Source of the DNA: DASZFV01 sp036494575
GTDB taxonomy: Bacteria > Myxococcota_A > Polyangia > Fen-1088
Reading direction: 5' to 3'
Assembly: GCA_036494575.1 (NCBI GenBank)
Contig: DASXOE010000140.1
Location: 1-64,000 of the forward strand
Length of the DNA stretch: 64,000 bases
Shown here: positions 35,076-43,275 of the stretch, in pieces
How positions within the stretch are numbered: position 1 is the first letter of the stretch
How the letters are laid out: each line of letters opens with the position of its first letter
Made by a program: the position numbers and the translations under genes
The notes under the pieces: model-generated
What the model saw: the letters and a program-made list of their open reading frames with translations, nothing else
Told to the model about the DNA's origin: nothing
Database searches by the model: none

Positions 35076-36014
35076 ATGAGCACCCCCGACAGCGACGCGA
35101 GCATCGGCGCGGGCACCGTCGCCGGCACGGTCGTCATTTTGGGACGCCCCAACGTCGGTAAGTCGACGCTGCTCAACGCGCTCGTGGGCGAGAAGCTCGC
35201 CATCGTGACGCCCAAGCCGCAGACGACGCGCAACCGCATCGTCGGCGTGTGGAACGGGCCCGAGGGACAGATCGTCTTCGTCGACACGCCCGGCGTCCAC
35301 GGCGCGAAGAAGGGGCTCAATCGCTTCATGGTCCAGGAGGCGCTCGGCGCCATCGACGAGGTCGACGCCGCGCTCCTCGTCGTCGACGCGGGCGAGCGGC
35401 GCCCCGGCGACGAGGAGCGCCAGATCCTGCGGCAGCTCGAGGCGGCGGGCCGCCCGACCGTGCTCGCGGTCAACAAGGTCGACAAGGTCAAGGACAAGGG
35501 CGCGTTGCTGCCGCTCCTGGCCGACTGGGAACGGGTCTCGGAGTTCGGCGCGCTCGTGCCGATCTCGGCGCTCAAGAACAAGAACCTCGCGCCCTTGATC
35601 TCCGAGCTCTGCAAGCTCCTGCCGCGCGGCGCGCCGCTCTACGGTCCCGAGACGCTCACCGATCGCACCGAGCGGTTCCTCGCCGCCGAGCTCGTTCGCG
35701 AGCAGATCTTCCTGCTGACGCGCCAGGAGCTCCCTTACGCCGTCGCCGTCGACATCGAGTCGTGGGACGAGCGCGCCCGCGAGGGCGGCGCGGCCGACGT
35801 CGTCATCGAGGCCGCCATCCTCGTCGAGCGCGACAGCCAGAAGGCCATCGTCGTCGGCAAGGGCGGGTCCATGATCAAAGAGGTCGGCACGAAGGCCCGC
35901 GCGCAGATCACCGACCTCCTCGGACGGCCCGCGCACCTCAAGCTGCAGGTCAAGGTCGAGCCCGACTGGACGACCTCGCCCGCGGCGCTCGCGCGGCTCG
36001 GGTACCGCCCGTGA
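35076..36014 (+). CDS. era: GTPase Era
   Basis: A 312-residue GTPase that binds the 3' end of 16S rRNA in 30S assembly. G1 is GRPNVGKST, G2 lies in PKPQTTRNR, G3 is DTPGVH, G4 NKVD and G5 SALKNKN. A C-terminal KH domain has the VGKGGSMIKEVG loop. Length and domain order are normal. The start is ATG 35076; TATATA at 35060-35065 lies so close that the leader would be only a few nucleotides. It overlaps der by 4 bp (GTGA), so the two ribosome-assembly GTPases are translationally coupled. Confidence 0.96.
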   Translation: MSTPDSDASIGAGTVAGTVVILGRPNVGKSTLLNALVGEKLAIVTPKPQTTRNRIVGVWNGPEGQIVFVDTPGVHGAKKGLNRFMVQEALGAIDEVDAALLVVDAGERRPGDEERQILRQLEAAGRPTVLAVNKVDKVKDKGALLPLLADWERVSEFGALVPISALKNKNLAPLISELCKLLPRGAPLYGPETLTDRTERFLAAELVREQIFLLTRQELPYAVAVDIESWDERAREGGAADVVIEAAILVERDSQKAIVVGKGGSMIKEVGTKARAQITDLLGRPAHLKLQVKVEPDWTTSPAALARLGYRP

Positions 36015-37477
36015 GGGGGCGGCGGCGCCCGCCTCCGTCGACGCACGACGATCCCTCGCTGCCGCTCGTCGCGCTCGTCGGGCGGCCGAACGTCGGCAAG
36101 TCGTCGCTGTTCAACCGCCTCGTGGGCGGCCGGCCGGCGCTCGTCGAGGACATGCCCGGCGTGACGCGCGATCGCCGCTACGGCGTCGCCGACTGGGGGC
36201 CCGCGCAGTTCCGCGTCGTCGACACGGGCGGGCTCGATCCCTCGGCGGAAGGGATCCTCAAGGCCATGCGCCGGCAGACGCTGCGCGCCGTCGAGGAGGC
36301 GGCGCTCATCGTCCTCGTGCTCGACGCGCACGAAGGCGTGACCTCGGTCGACAAGGACGTCGCCCAGGTGCTACGGCGCTCGGGCAAGCCCGTCCTCGTG
36401 GCCGGCAACAAGGTCGACTCAGCGAACCGGGAGGAGGCCGCCGCCGAGATCTTCACGCTGGGCTTCCCCGAGGTCTTCCTCTTGTCGGCCTCGCATGGCC
36501 GGGGCGTGGGCGAGCTGCTCGACGCCGTCGTCGCCGCGCTCGGCCCGGCCGTCGGCCGCGTGGCGGGGCCCGCGGAGCGCGGCGACGCCGACGCGCAGGG
36601 CGACGGCGACGGCGGCGAGGAGGACGCGGGCGAGGAGGACACCGACGCTCCCCAAGGTCCCATTCGGCTCGCCTTCGTGGGCAAGCCGAACGTCGGAAAG
36701 TCCTCGCTCGTCAACCGGCTGCTCGGCGAGGAGCGCGTGCTCGTCCACGACGCGCCCGGGACGACGCGCGACCCCATCGATACCCCGTTTCGCTTCGGCG
36801 GGCGCGAGTACGTTCTCGTCGACACGGCGGGCCTGCGCCGCCGCCGCTCGATCGACACGCTCACCGAGCACGTCGCCGCCAAGATGTCGCGCGACCAGCT
36901 CGAGCGCTGCGACGTCGCTGCGCTCGTCATCGACGCGCGCGAGGGCGCGACCGCCGAGGACGCGCGCCTCGCGAGCCTCATCGAGGACTCGGGCCGCGCG
37001 GCGCTGCTCGTGCTCAACAAGAAGGATCTCGTCTCGCGCGCCGACATCGACAAGCGCCTGGCCGCCTCGCGCGAGCAGCTCGCCTTCATGAGCTACGCGC
37101 CCGTCGTGTTGACCTCGGCCGCGACGGGCGCGGGCGTGACGGCCATCGCCACGGAGGCCGCCCGGCTCCTCGGCGAGGCCTCGCGGCGCATCTCGACGGG
37201 CCAGCTCAACAAGCTGTTCGAGGAGATCGTGGCGCGCCACCCGCCGCCGTCCGGTCCCGCGGGCCGCCACGTGCGCCTTTACTACGCGACGCAGACTAAC
37301 GTGCGTCCGCCCACCTTTGTCATCAGCACGAACCAGCCCGACGACATCGGCCCCGCCTACCTGCGCTTCCTCACGAAGCAGCTCCGCAACGCCTACGGCT
37401 TCGAAGGCACGCCCATCCGCATCCACCTGCGCGCGCGGCGCAAGAAGCAAAAGGTCCGCCACGCCGCCGAAGACTAA
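36011..37477 (+). CDS. der: GTPase Der (EngA)
   Basis: A 488-residue 50S-assembly GTPase with two tandem G domains: GRPNVGKSS, DTGG and NKVD in the first; GKPNVGKSS, DTAGLRRR and NKKD in the second. They are joined by an unusually acidic linker (EEDAGEEDTDAPQG), and a KH-like domain ends in a basic tail RARRKKQK. The start is GTG 36011, overlapping the era stop. It precedes the YfgM-like/BamB-like genes, a grouping also seen in E. coli (yfgM-bamB-der), though here der comes first and a beta-barrel gene on the other strand lies between. Confidence 0.95.
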   Translation: MRGRRRPPPSTHDDPSLPLVALVGRPNVGKSSLFNRLVGGRPALVEDMPGVTRDRRYGVADWGPAQFRVVDTGGLDPSAEGILKAMRRQTLRAVEEAALIVLVLDAHEGVTSVDKDVAQVLRRSGKPVLVAGNKVDSANREEAAAEIFTLGFPEVFLLSASHGRGVGELLDAVVAALGPAVGRVAGPAERGDADAQGDGDGGEEDAGEEDTDAPQGPIRLAFVGKPNVGKSSLVNRLLGEERVLVHDAPGTTRDPIDTPFRFGGREYVLVDTAGLRRRRSIDTLTEHVAAKMSRDQLERCDVAALVIDAREGATAEDARLASLIEDSGRAALLVLNKKDLVSRADIDKRLAASREQLAFMSYAPVVLTSAATGAGVTAIATEAARLLGEASRRISTGQLNKLFEEIVARHPPPSGPAGRHVRLYYATQTNVRPPTFVISTNQPDDIGPAYLRFLTKQLRNAYGFEGTPIRIHLRARRKKQKVRHAAED

Positions 37478-37496
37478 GTCTCTCCGGCGCGGGCGC

Positions 37497-37515
37497 GGGA
37501 CCCTCTCAGGGGCCC
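37497..37515. repeat. Single hairpin related to hairpin 1 of the palindromic element family (copy F)
   Basis: GGGACCCT-ctc-AGGGGCCC, an 8-bp stem with one A/G mismatch. It sits in the 42-bp gap between the convergent der and beta-barrel genes. The sequence is close to hairpin 1 of copies B and C; hairpin 2 is not seen. Without a U tract it could act only as a weak or Rho-assisted transcription stop. Confidence 0.5.
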
Positions 37516-37519
37516 GAAC

Positions 37520-38089
37520 TCAGAAAATCCGGGAGAAGCGCAACGTCAGTGAGAAGGCGAGGGGACGCTGGCCGAACTCCATGGCGTTACCGAACAGATC
37601 GGCGGGCGCGAAGATGTACTGCGCGCTGGCGCCCCACGCCCAGCGCGTCGTGAGGAGGTAGTCCGCCCCCAGGCCGAGCTCGGTCGCGAAAGCCGTCTTG
37701 GGCGCGCCGGGACCGCTCCATTGCACGAGCCCGACGCCGACCTCGATGTACGGCACGAGGCGGAGCACGTCGAACGTGTACGTCGACCCGATGAGCGCCG
37801 TGCGCGCCTGCAGTGTGCCCGCGCGCGGTCCGTTCTTCACCGCCTTCACGGGGTGCGAGACGACGCCCACCGAGGCGCGCGCCGCGAACGCCTCGTGAAA
37901 GCCATACTCGAGGTCGAGGGCGCCCGCGAGGCCCCACGGTTGAAAGGGGTACCCGTTGGCGTTGCCGCCCCCGCCGCGCGCCGACAGCTGCCACTCGTCT
38001 TCTCCCACGGCCCGCGCCTGCCGGGCCGCGAGGCCGACCATCGCGAAGGGCAGAGCGGCCACCAGGACCGCGACGGGCGCGCGCCTCAC
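37520..38089 (-). CDS. Small outer-membrane beta-barrel protein
   Basis: A 189-residue protein with a signal peptide (MRRAPVAVLVAALPFAMVGLA, probable cut after ARA or near QARA-VGED). Alternating polar/hydrophobic strands follow (ALDLEYGFHEAFAARASVGV, YIEVGVGLVQW, FATELGLGADYLLTTRWAWG, LAFSLTLRFSRIF), and it ends in Phe, the usual C-terminal signal for BAM-dependent insertion. Eight or so strands would fit an OmpX/OmpW-size barrel. It separates der from the BamB-like gene, which makes it interesting as a possible client, but this is only context. No specific family recognised. Confidence 0.78.
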   Translation of the reverse strand: MRRAPVAVLVAALPFAMVGLAARQARAVGEDEWQLSARGGGGNANGYPFQPWGLAGALDLEYGFHEAFAARASVGVVSHPVKAVKNGPRAGTLQARTALIGSTYTFDVLRLVPYIEVGVGLVQWSGPGAPKTAFATELGLGADYLLTTRWAWGASAQYIFAPADLFGNAMEFGQRPLAFSLTLRFSRIF

Positions 38090-38161
38090 GACGGGCGACT
38101 ATACACGAGCGGTCGCGCCGCGATCGGGAGGCGGCGCCCGCCGCTTGCGGCCCCGCGCGAA

Positions 38162-38190
38162 TTGACCGCGGGGGACCGCTCTGTTATCTC
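38162..38190 (+). promoter_or_regulatory. Candidate promoter placing transcription at the GTG start of the YfgM-like gene
   Basis: TTGACC (38162-38167), 17 bp, TATCTC (38185-38190). The predicted transcription start is at about 38197, which is the GTG start codon, so the mRNA would be leaderless. The -35 matches well; the -10 is only moderate. Confidence 0.4.
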
Positions 38191-38196
38191 CACCCC

Positions 38197-38973
38197 GTGG
38201 CGAAAAGCATCTCCCGGAAAGAGCTCAAGCAGCCCGACGAGTTCGTCAGCTTCTGGACGCACGCGGCGGAGTGGGCGACGCGCTTCGCGACCGAGCGCCG
38301 GCGCGCGCTGCTCGTCGGCACGACTATGTTGGTGACGGTCGTCATCGGGTCGATCATTTTCTCGTCGATCTCGGAGCGCCACGCCCAGACCGCCTCGGAT
38401 GCGCTCGCGCGCATCGAGCGCCTCGCGACGGGCGAGCTGCGCCCCGAGGGCACGCCGCCCACCAAGCCCGATGGCACGGCGCCGCCCGACGACGGCGTCG
38501 CGCACTTCAAGACGGACAAGGAGCGCGCCGAGGCCGCGCTCAAGGAGCTCGACGCGTTCGTGGCGGGGTCGGGCAACCCGCTGCGCGTAGAGGGACATCT
38601 CGAGCGCGGGCCCCTGCTCCTTTCACTCGGCCGCGTCGACGAGGCCATCGTGGCCTACGAGCAGATCCTGAACGGCAGGCCCGACGATCGCCTGCGCTTC
38701 CTCGCGCACGAGGGCCTCGGATACGCCCAGGAGGCGAAGGGCGACCTGCCCGCCGCCATCTCGACCTTCCAGAAGCTCAACGAGGACGCCGCCGTCTTCA
38801 AGGAGGGCGGCTTCTACAGAGACCGCGCCGCCTACCATCAGGCGAGAATTGCCGAGCTGCGAGGCAACGCGGACGACGCCAAGAAGCTCTATCGAGAGGT
38901 GCTGGACAAGAATCCCACCACCTCGCTCCGGGACGAGATCACGAACCGGCTCGCGGTCCTCGAGCTGAAGTGA
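38197..38973 (+). CDS. YfgM-like membrane-anchored TPR protein
   Basis: A 258-residue protein: a cytoplasmic N-terminus, one membrane helix (ALLVGTTMLVTVVIGSIIFSSI, about residues 38-59), then a periplasmic TPR domain (RVDEAIVAYEQILNGRPDD; KGDLPAAISTFQKL; NADDAKKLYREVLDKNP). This is the layout of YfgM, a periplasmic chaperone partner of SecYEG and a neighbour of bamB in E. coli. The GTG start is chosen because the product begins where the helix follows at the right distance and a promoter lies directly upstream. It overlaps the next gene by 4 bp. Assigned by architecture and context, not by close identity. Confidence 0.75.
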   Translation: MAKSISRKELKQPDEFVSFWTHAAEWATRFATERRRALLVGTTMLVTVVIGSIIFSSISERHAQTASDALARIERLATGELRPEGTPPTKPDGTAPPDDGVAHFKTDKERAEAALKELDAFVAGSGNPLRVEGHLERGPLLLSLGRVDEAIVAYEQILNGRPDDRLRFLAHEGLGYAQEAKGDLPAAISTFQKLNEDAAVFKEGGFYRDRAAYHQARIAELRGNADDAKKLYREVLDKNPTTSLRDEITNRLAVLELK

Positions 38974-40163
38974 GCGTGAACGGTCGCCGCCGCGCGTCCG
39001 CGGCGCTCGCGTGCGCGCTCCTCGTGGGCGCGTCCACCTGCGCGACGCCGGGGCGCCCGCGCGATCCCGCCGACGTGCCCGCGCACCCGGCCGGCCTCTT
39101 GCAGATCCGCTGGCGCGCCGCTCTGCACGAGCACGGGCTCTTCGAGCCCGCGCCCGAGGAATGCGCGTCGGGCGTGCTCGCGCACGGGCGCGTCGTCGTC
39201 GGTTCCCGCGCCGGGAACGTCGTGGGCGTCGATCTCGCACAAGGGCACGTCGATTGGGCCGTCGCCTTGTCGGGGGGCGTCGACGGCGACGCCCGCTACG
39301 ACGCGGTCCGCGATCAGATCTACGTCGGCGCCGATGACGGCTCGTTCTACGCGCTCGATCCCGAGCACGGGACGACCCGCTGGTCGTATCGCGCCAAGGG
39401 CGCCATCGAGCGCGGCGCCGCCTTTGGCGGCGCGAACGCCGCGAGCGGCCTCGTCTACGTCGCGACCGCCGCCGATCGCGTCTTCGCGCTCGACGCCGCC
39501 ACGGGCAAGTGGCGCTGGCAGTACGAGCGCGAGACCCCAGAGGGCTTCACGATCCACGGCTACTCGGGCCCGCGCCTCGCGGAGGGGCGCGTCTTCGCGG
39601 GCTTCGCCGACGGATTCCTCGTCTCGCTCGCCGCGGGCACGGGCGAGGTGCAGTGGGCGCGCTCGCTCGCGGCCGCCTCGGACCAGTTCGTCGACGTCGA
39701 TGCAACCCCGGCGCTCGTCAAGCTGCCGGGCGCGCCAGGCGACGTGCTCTTCACGTCGTCCTACTCGGGCGGCCTCTACGCCGTCGACGCGCGCGACGGC
39801 AACGTGCGCTGGCGCCTCGGCACCGAGGGCGTCGGCCCGGTGACGCCGTTCGAGAACCGGCTTTACTTCGCGGCGCCCCGCCAGGGCCTGCACGCCTCGG
39901 ACCTCGACGGCCACGTCGTGTGGCGCCAGGGCCTCACCGAGGCCGGCGACCTGACGCCGCCCGTGGTCGTCGGCCGCACGCTCGTCTTTTCGGGCAGCCG
40001 CGCCGGGCTCTTCGTCGTCGATCGCGAGACGGGCGACCTGCTCGAGCTCTTCAACCCGGGGCAGGGCATCTGCGCGTCGCCCACGATCGATCTCGCCACG
40101 CGCCGCATCTACGTCCTGTCGAACGGCGGAACGCTCTACGCGCTCGATCTGGGGTTGATCTGA
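38970..40163 (+). CDS. BamB-like PQQ beta-propeller lipoprotein
   Basis: A 397-residue exported propeller. Repeated blades end in motifs such as GSFYALDPEHGTTRWSYRAK, VFALDAATGKWRWQYE, GLYAVDARDGNVRWRLGTEG and TLYALDLGLI: the PQQ-like repeat of BamB. The N-terminus ALACALLVGASTC is a signal with a weak lipobox, so lipidation is likely but not certain. GTG 38970 overlaps the YfgM-like stop (GTGA); GTG 38976 is possible. Location after the YfgM-like gene and near der supports an outer-membrane assembly role. Soluble PQQ dehydrogenases are larger and carry other motifs. Confidence 0.8.
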   Translation: MSVNGRRRASAALACALLVGASTCATPGRPRDPADVPAHPAGLLQIRWRAALHEHGLFEPAPEECASGVLAHGRVVVGSRAGNVVGVDLAQGHVDWAVALSGGVDGDARYDAVRDQIYVGADDGSFYALDPEHGTTRWSYRAKGAIERGAAFGGANAASGLVYVATAADRVFALDAATGKWRWQYERETPEGFTIHGYSGPRLAEGRVFAGFADGFLVSLAAGTGEVQWARSLAAASDQFVDVDATPALVKLPGAPGDVLFTSSYSGGLYAVDARDGNVRWRLGTEGVGPVTPFENRLYFAAPRQGLHASDLDGHVVWRQGLTEAGDLTPPVVVGRTLVFSGSRAGLFVVDRETGDLLELFNPGQGICASPTIDLATRRIYVLSNGGTLYALDLGLI

Positions 40164-40164
40164 C

Positions 40165-40248
40165 GGGGGCCGGCTCGCTGCCGCTCGCGACCCCCGGGCC
40201 CCCTCGCTGCGCGCGGCGGAGCCGCGCTGCGCTCGCCCAGCGCGAGCG
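40165..40248 (+). repeat. Two-hairpin palindromic element, copy D (between convergent genes)
   Basis: GGGGG (40165-40169) can pair with CCCCC (40191-40195). Hairpin 2 is GCGCGGC-gga-GCCGCGC (40211-40227), with the same arms as copy B, followed by TGCGCTCGC. A further stem CGCTCGC / GCGAGCG (40230-40236 and 40242-40248) follows. It lies between the convergent BamB-like and PilZ genes and may also help end transcription. Confidence 0.65.
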
Positions 40249-40256
40249 ATCGTTGG

Positions 40257-40925
40257 CTACATCCCGGCGCTGACGCCGCGGCCGTAGAGGCTCTCGCCCA
40301 TGGCCTCGATGCGGCGCACGAGCTCTTTGATGCGGCGGTTGCCGCCCGCATCACGGGCCTTCCACTCGACGCCGAAGCCGTTCGCGCCGCCCGGGTGACC
40401 GCGCCAGGCGACGCGCGCCGAGAGCGGCATCGCGATCTCCGCGCCCGGAGGCGAGACCTTGAGGACGACGTCGATGTCGTCCGGCAGCGGCTCGGTCGTG
40501 CGCACGAAGGCGCCGCCACGCCCGATGTCGAGCAGCGTGCCGATCTTGTCCTGGAGCCCGCCCGGAACCTGCCAGGTCACGGGCAGCTCGACGGGGAGGC
40601 GCTGGTGGCGCCGCGCCATCTGTTCGGAGGAATCACCGCGCGCGACGCTCACGAGATAATCGCGCGTCTGCGTCTCGGTCGCGAGGAACTCGATCCCGAT
40701 GCCGGCCTTGGTCTTCGTGCTGTGCTTGCCCGGCCGCCGCCACATCACGATGCCCCGCAGCAGCATCGGGCTCCGGCGCTTCCCGAGACGCACCGAGACG
40801 ACCACAGCCTCGCCTATCGCCAGCGGCTTGCGGGTGGGAAAAAAGATCCCGCCGTTCGCCGGCTCCGGCAGATAGTGGTCGAGAAACGCCCCACCGGTCG
40901 CGAAATGAGCTTTGAGAATGGTCAT
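40257..40925 (-). CDS. PilZ-domain protein (two PilZ-like domains)
   Basis: A 222-residue cytoplasmic protein with two PilZ-like halves. The first (about 1-95) has GGIFFPTRKPLAIGEAVVVS and GIGIEFLA. The second (about 105-210) has RRHQRLPVELPVTW, a RxxxR-like c-di-GMP motif, then DIGRGGAFVRT in the position of D/NxSxxG, and GFGVEW. The Ser of the second motif is replaced by Gly, so ligand binding is uncertain. Such tandem PilZ proteins are frequent in Myxococcota. It is divergent from queA across an AT-rich 64-bp gap. The ATG at 40925 lacks a clear Shine-Dalgarno. Confidence 0.85.
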   Translation of the reverse strand: MTILKAHFATGGAFLDHYLPEPANGGIFFPTRKPLAIGEAVVVSVRLGKRRSPMLLRGIVMWRRPGKHSTKTKAGIGIEFLATETQTRDYLVSVARGDSSEQMARRHQRLPVELPVTWQVPGGLQDKIGTLLDIGRGGAFVRTTEPLPDDIDVVLKVSPPGAEIAMPLSARVAWRGHPGGANGFGVEWKARDAGGNRRIKELVRRIEAMGESLYGRGVSAGM

Positions 40926-40989
40926 GTGGGGAAGTGAAGGAGATTGTACTATAAAGAAGTCAGGATCTGTAAAGCAGATTGCGACAGAG

Positions 40990-42171
40990 TTGCGTACCGC
41001 TGATTTTGACTACCCTTTACCACCAGACCGCGTGGCGGCGGTACCAGCTCACGTCCGCGATGAATCTCGCCTCTTCGTGATGCCTCGCGGCGGACAGAGT
41101 CCGAACAAGCACGGGCACTTTCGCGAGCTGGCCGCCCATTTGCCGGAGCGCAGCCTGCTCGTTCTGAATGACACGCGGGTCCTTGCGGCGCGTCTTCGGG
41201 CCCGCAAGCCCACCGGCGGCGTGGTGGAGCTGCTCCTGACGCGCGCCATTTCTGCAGGACCGGCCTCGCGCGGAGCGTCGGCCCGCGATCCCGGCGCCGG
41301 CTTTTGCGAGACCTGGGAGGCGCTCGGGCGGGGGCTCGGCAACGCCCCTTTGGGGCTGGCGCTCGAGATCGTGGCGGCGGCGGACGCGCCCAACGTGGTC
41401 GCGACGCTCGTCGAGCGCGGTGAGGAGGGCCGTTTCGTGATCCGGCTCGACGGCCGTGGCGCGCCTTCGCTCGCGGCCGTGCTGGACGCGCTCGGCGAGG
41501 TGCCGCTGCCGCCCTACATCGTCGCCGCGCGGCGCGCGGCCTCGGAGGCGTCCCCGGGCTCCACGGACGCCGCGGCCGTGGACGACCGGGTCCGCTACCA
41601 GACCGTCTACGCGCGCGCGCCCGGCGCCGTGGCGGCGCCCACCGCGGGGCTGCACTTCACGGAGGCGCTCCTCGAAGACCTGCGCGCGCGCGGTCACGAG
41701 CTCGCGAGCGTCACGCTGCACGTCGGGCCGGGCACGTTCCGCCCCGTCAAGTGCCAGGACCCACGCGCGCACCGAATGGAAGAGGAGCGCTACACGATCA
41801 GCCCCGAGACCGCCGACGCCATCGGGCGCGCCCGCGCCGCGGGCCGACCCGTCATCGCGATCGGCACGACGGTCGTGCGCACGCTCGAGGCCTCGGCGCG
41901 CGCCCACGGCGGCGCCGTCGCGGCGGGGCAGGGGACGACCGATCTCTTCATTCTGCCCGGCGACCCGTTCGCCGTCGTCACCGGGCTCGTCACGAACTTC
42001 CACCTGCCGGAGTCGACGTTGCTCATGCTCGTGTGCGCGTTCGGAGGCACGGCGCCCGTCCTGGCGGCGTACCACGAGGCCGTCGCGCGCGGTTACCGCT
42101 TCTACAGCTACGGCGACGCCATGTTCATTCGCCCGCGAGACGGCGCACAGCCGCCGGGGCAGGGCGCGTGA
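40990..42171 (+). CDS. queA: tRNA preQ1(34) S-adenosylmethionine ribosyltransferase-isomerase
   Basis: A 393-residue enzyme that makes epoxyqueuosine from preQ1 in tRNA. Typical segments are RTADFDYPLPPDRVA, LLVLNDTRVLAARL, YQTVYARAPGAVAAPTAGLHFT, TLHVGPGTFRPV and TNFHLPESTLLMLVCAF. I place the start at TTG 40990, where the product begins LRTADFDYPLP like other QueA proteins. The frame stays open back to 40912, but those 26 residues lie in an AT-rich, promoter-like stretch that overlaps the divergent pilZ start. A TATAAA at 40950-40955 would start transcription downstream of any earlier codon. The stop overlaps tgt by 4 bp, joining two consecutive queuosine steps. Confidence 0.9.
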   Translation: MRTADFDYPLPPDRVAAVPAHVRDESRLFVMPRGGQSPNKHGHFRELAAHLPERSLLVLNDTRVLAARLRARKPTGGVVELLLTRAISAGPASRGASARDPGAGFCETWEALGRGLGNAPLGLALEIVAAADAPNVVATLVERGEEGRFVIRLDGRGAPSLAAVLDALGEVPLPPYIVAARRAASEASPGSTDAAAVDDRVRYQTVYARAPGAVAAPTAGLHFTEALLEDLRARGHELASVTLHVGPGTFRPVKCQDPRAHRMEEERYTISPETADAIGRARAAGRPVIAIGTTVVRTLEASARAHGGAVAAGQGTTDLFILPGDPFAVVTGLVTNFHLPESTLLMLVCAFGGTAPVLAAYHEAVARGYRFYSYGDAMFIRPRDGAQPPGQGA

Positions 42172-43265
42172 GCGTCTTTCGCGTCGAGGCGCGCGCCGGG
42201 CGGGCGCGCGCGGGCGTGCTCGAGACGGCGCACGGCCCCATCGAGACGCCCGTCTTCATGCCCGTGGGCACGCAGGCGACCGTCAAGGCCCTCTCGTCCG
42301 AGGATCTGCGCCGCCTCGGCGCGCGCATCATCCTCGGCAACACGTACCACCTCGCGCTGCGGCCGGGGGCGGAGCGCATCGCCGCGCTCGGCGGGCTGCA
42401 CGCGTTCATGGGGTGGTCGGGCGCCATCCTCACCGACTCGGGCGGCTTTCAGATCTTCAGCTTGCGCGAGCGCTGCGCGATCGACGAGGACGGCGTGACG
42501 TTTCGCTCGCACATCGACGGCTCGGAGCAGCGCTTCACGCCCGAGCGCGCCATGCAGATTCAGGCGCTGCTCGGCAGCGACATCGCCATGGCCTTCGACC
42601 ACTGCCCGCCCTCGGACGCGCCGCGCGCGGCCATCGAGGAGGCCATGGCGCGCACGACCGCGTGGGCGCGCCGCTCGCTCGCCTCGCCCGCGGCGCCCGG
42701 GCAGCTGCGCTTCGGGATCGTCCAGGGCGGCACCCACCTCGACCTGCGCCGCCGCCACCTCGCCGCGCTCTCCGAGATGAGCCCCGCGGGGGACGGACCC
42801 GGCTTCGACGGCCTCGCGCTGGGCGGCCTGGGCGTTGGCGAGGCGCCCGCCATCATGTACGACGTCATCGCCGCGGTCGCCCCGGAGATGCCGGAGGATC
42901 GGCCGCGCTACCTCATGGGCGTGGGAACGCCGACGGACATCTGGACGGCCATCGGCGCGGGCGTCGACATGTTCGATTGCGTGATGCCCACGCGCAACGC
43001 GCGCAACGGCAACCTCTTCGTGCGCGGCGGCAAGCTCAACATGGGCAACGCGCGCTTCCGCGACGAGGCGCGGCCCGTCGAGGAGGGCTGCCCGTGCGAG
43101 TGCTGCGCGGGTTACAGCCGCGCGTACCTGTCGCACCTCTTTCGCGCCGAGGAGCTGCTCTACTACCGGCTCGCGAGCGCGCACAACCTGCAGCACTACC
43201 TCGAGCTCGCGCGGCGCGCGCGCGCGGCCATCCGGGCCGGCGCGTTCCCGCCCGAGCCGTGGTAA
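42168..43265 (+). CDS. tgt: tRNA-guanine(34) transglycosylase
   Basis: A 365-residue enzyme that exchanges G34 for preQ1 in tRNAs with GUN anticodons. The catalytic acid/base Asp is in LTDSGGFQIFS, the nucleophile Asp in MFDCVMPTRNARNG, substrate contacts in GNTYHL and GLALGGLGVGE. The zinc site is CPCECC followed by the His of LSHLF. GTG 42168 is taken because it overlaps the queA stop and gives VSVFRVEARAG, a normal beginning. Full length and intact. Queuosine precursor synthesis genes (queCDEF) are not in the window. Confidence 0.96.
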   Translation: MSVFRVEARAGRARAGVLETAHGPIETPVFMPVGTQATVKALSSEDLRRLGARIILGNTYHLALRPGAERIAALGGLHAFMGWSGAILTDSGGFQIFSLRERCAIDEDGVTFRSHIDGSEQRFTPERAMQIQALLGSDIAMAFDHCPPSDAPRAAIEEAMARTTAWARRSLASPAAPGQLRFGIVQGGTHLDLRRRHLAALSEMSPAGDGPGFDGLALGGLGVGEAPAIMYDVIAAVAPEMPEDRPRYLMGVGTPTDIWTAIGAGVDMFDCVMPTRNARNGNLFVRGGKLNMGNARFRDEARPVEEGCPCECCAGYSRAYLSHLFRAEELLYYRLASAHNLQHYLELARRARAAIRAGAFPPEPW

Positions 43266-43275
43266 ACGAAACACC

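Noticed and set aside
35249..36010. An early start for der that would add 254 residues.
   Set aside because: This part is era read in another frame (Arg/Ala-rich nonsense); GTG 36011 with its 4-bp overlap gives the normal Der N-terminus.
40912..40989. Upstream start for queA giving 26 more residues (MRMVMWGSEGD...).
   Set aside because: It overlaps the divergent pilZ start, lies in an AT-rich promoter-like stretch with TATAAA, and matches nothing in QueA, which begins at RTADFDYPLP.
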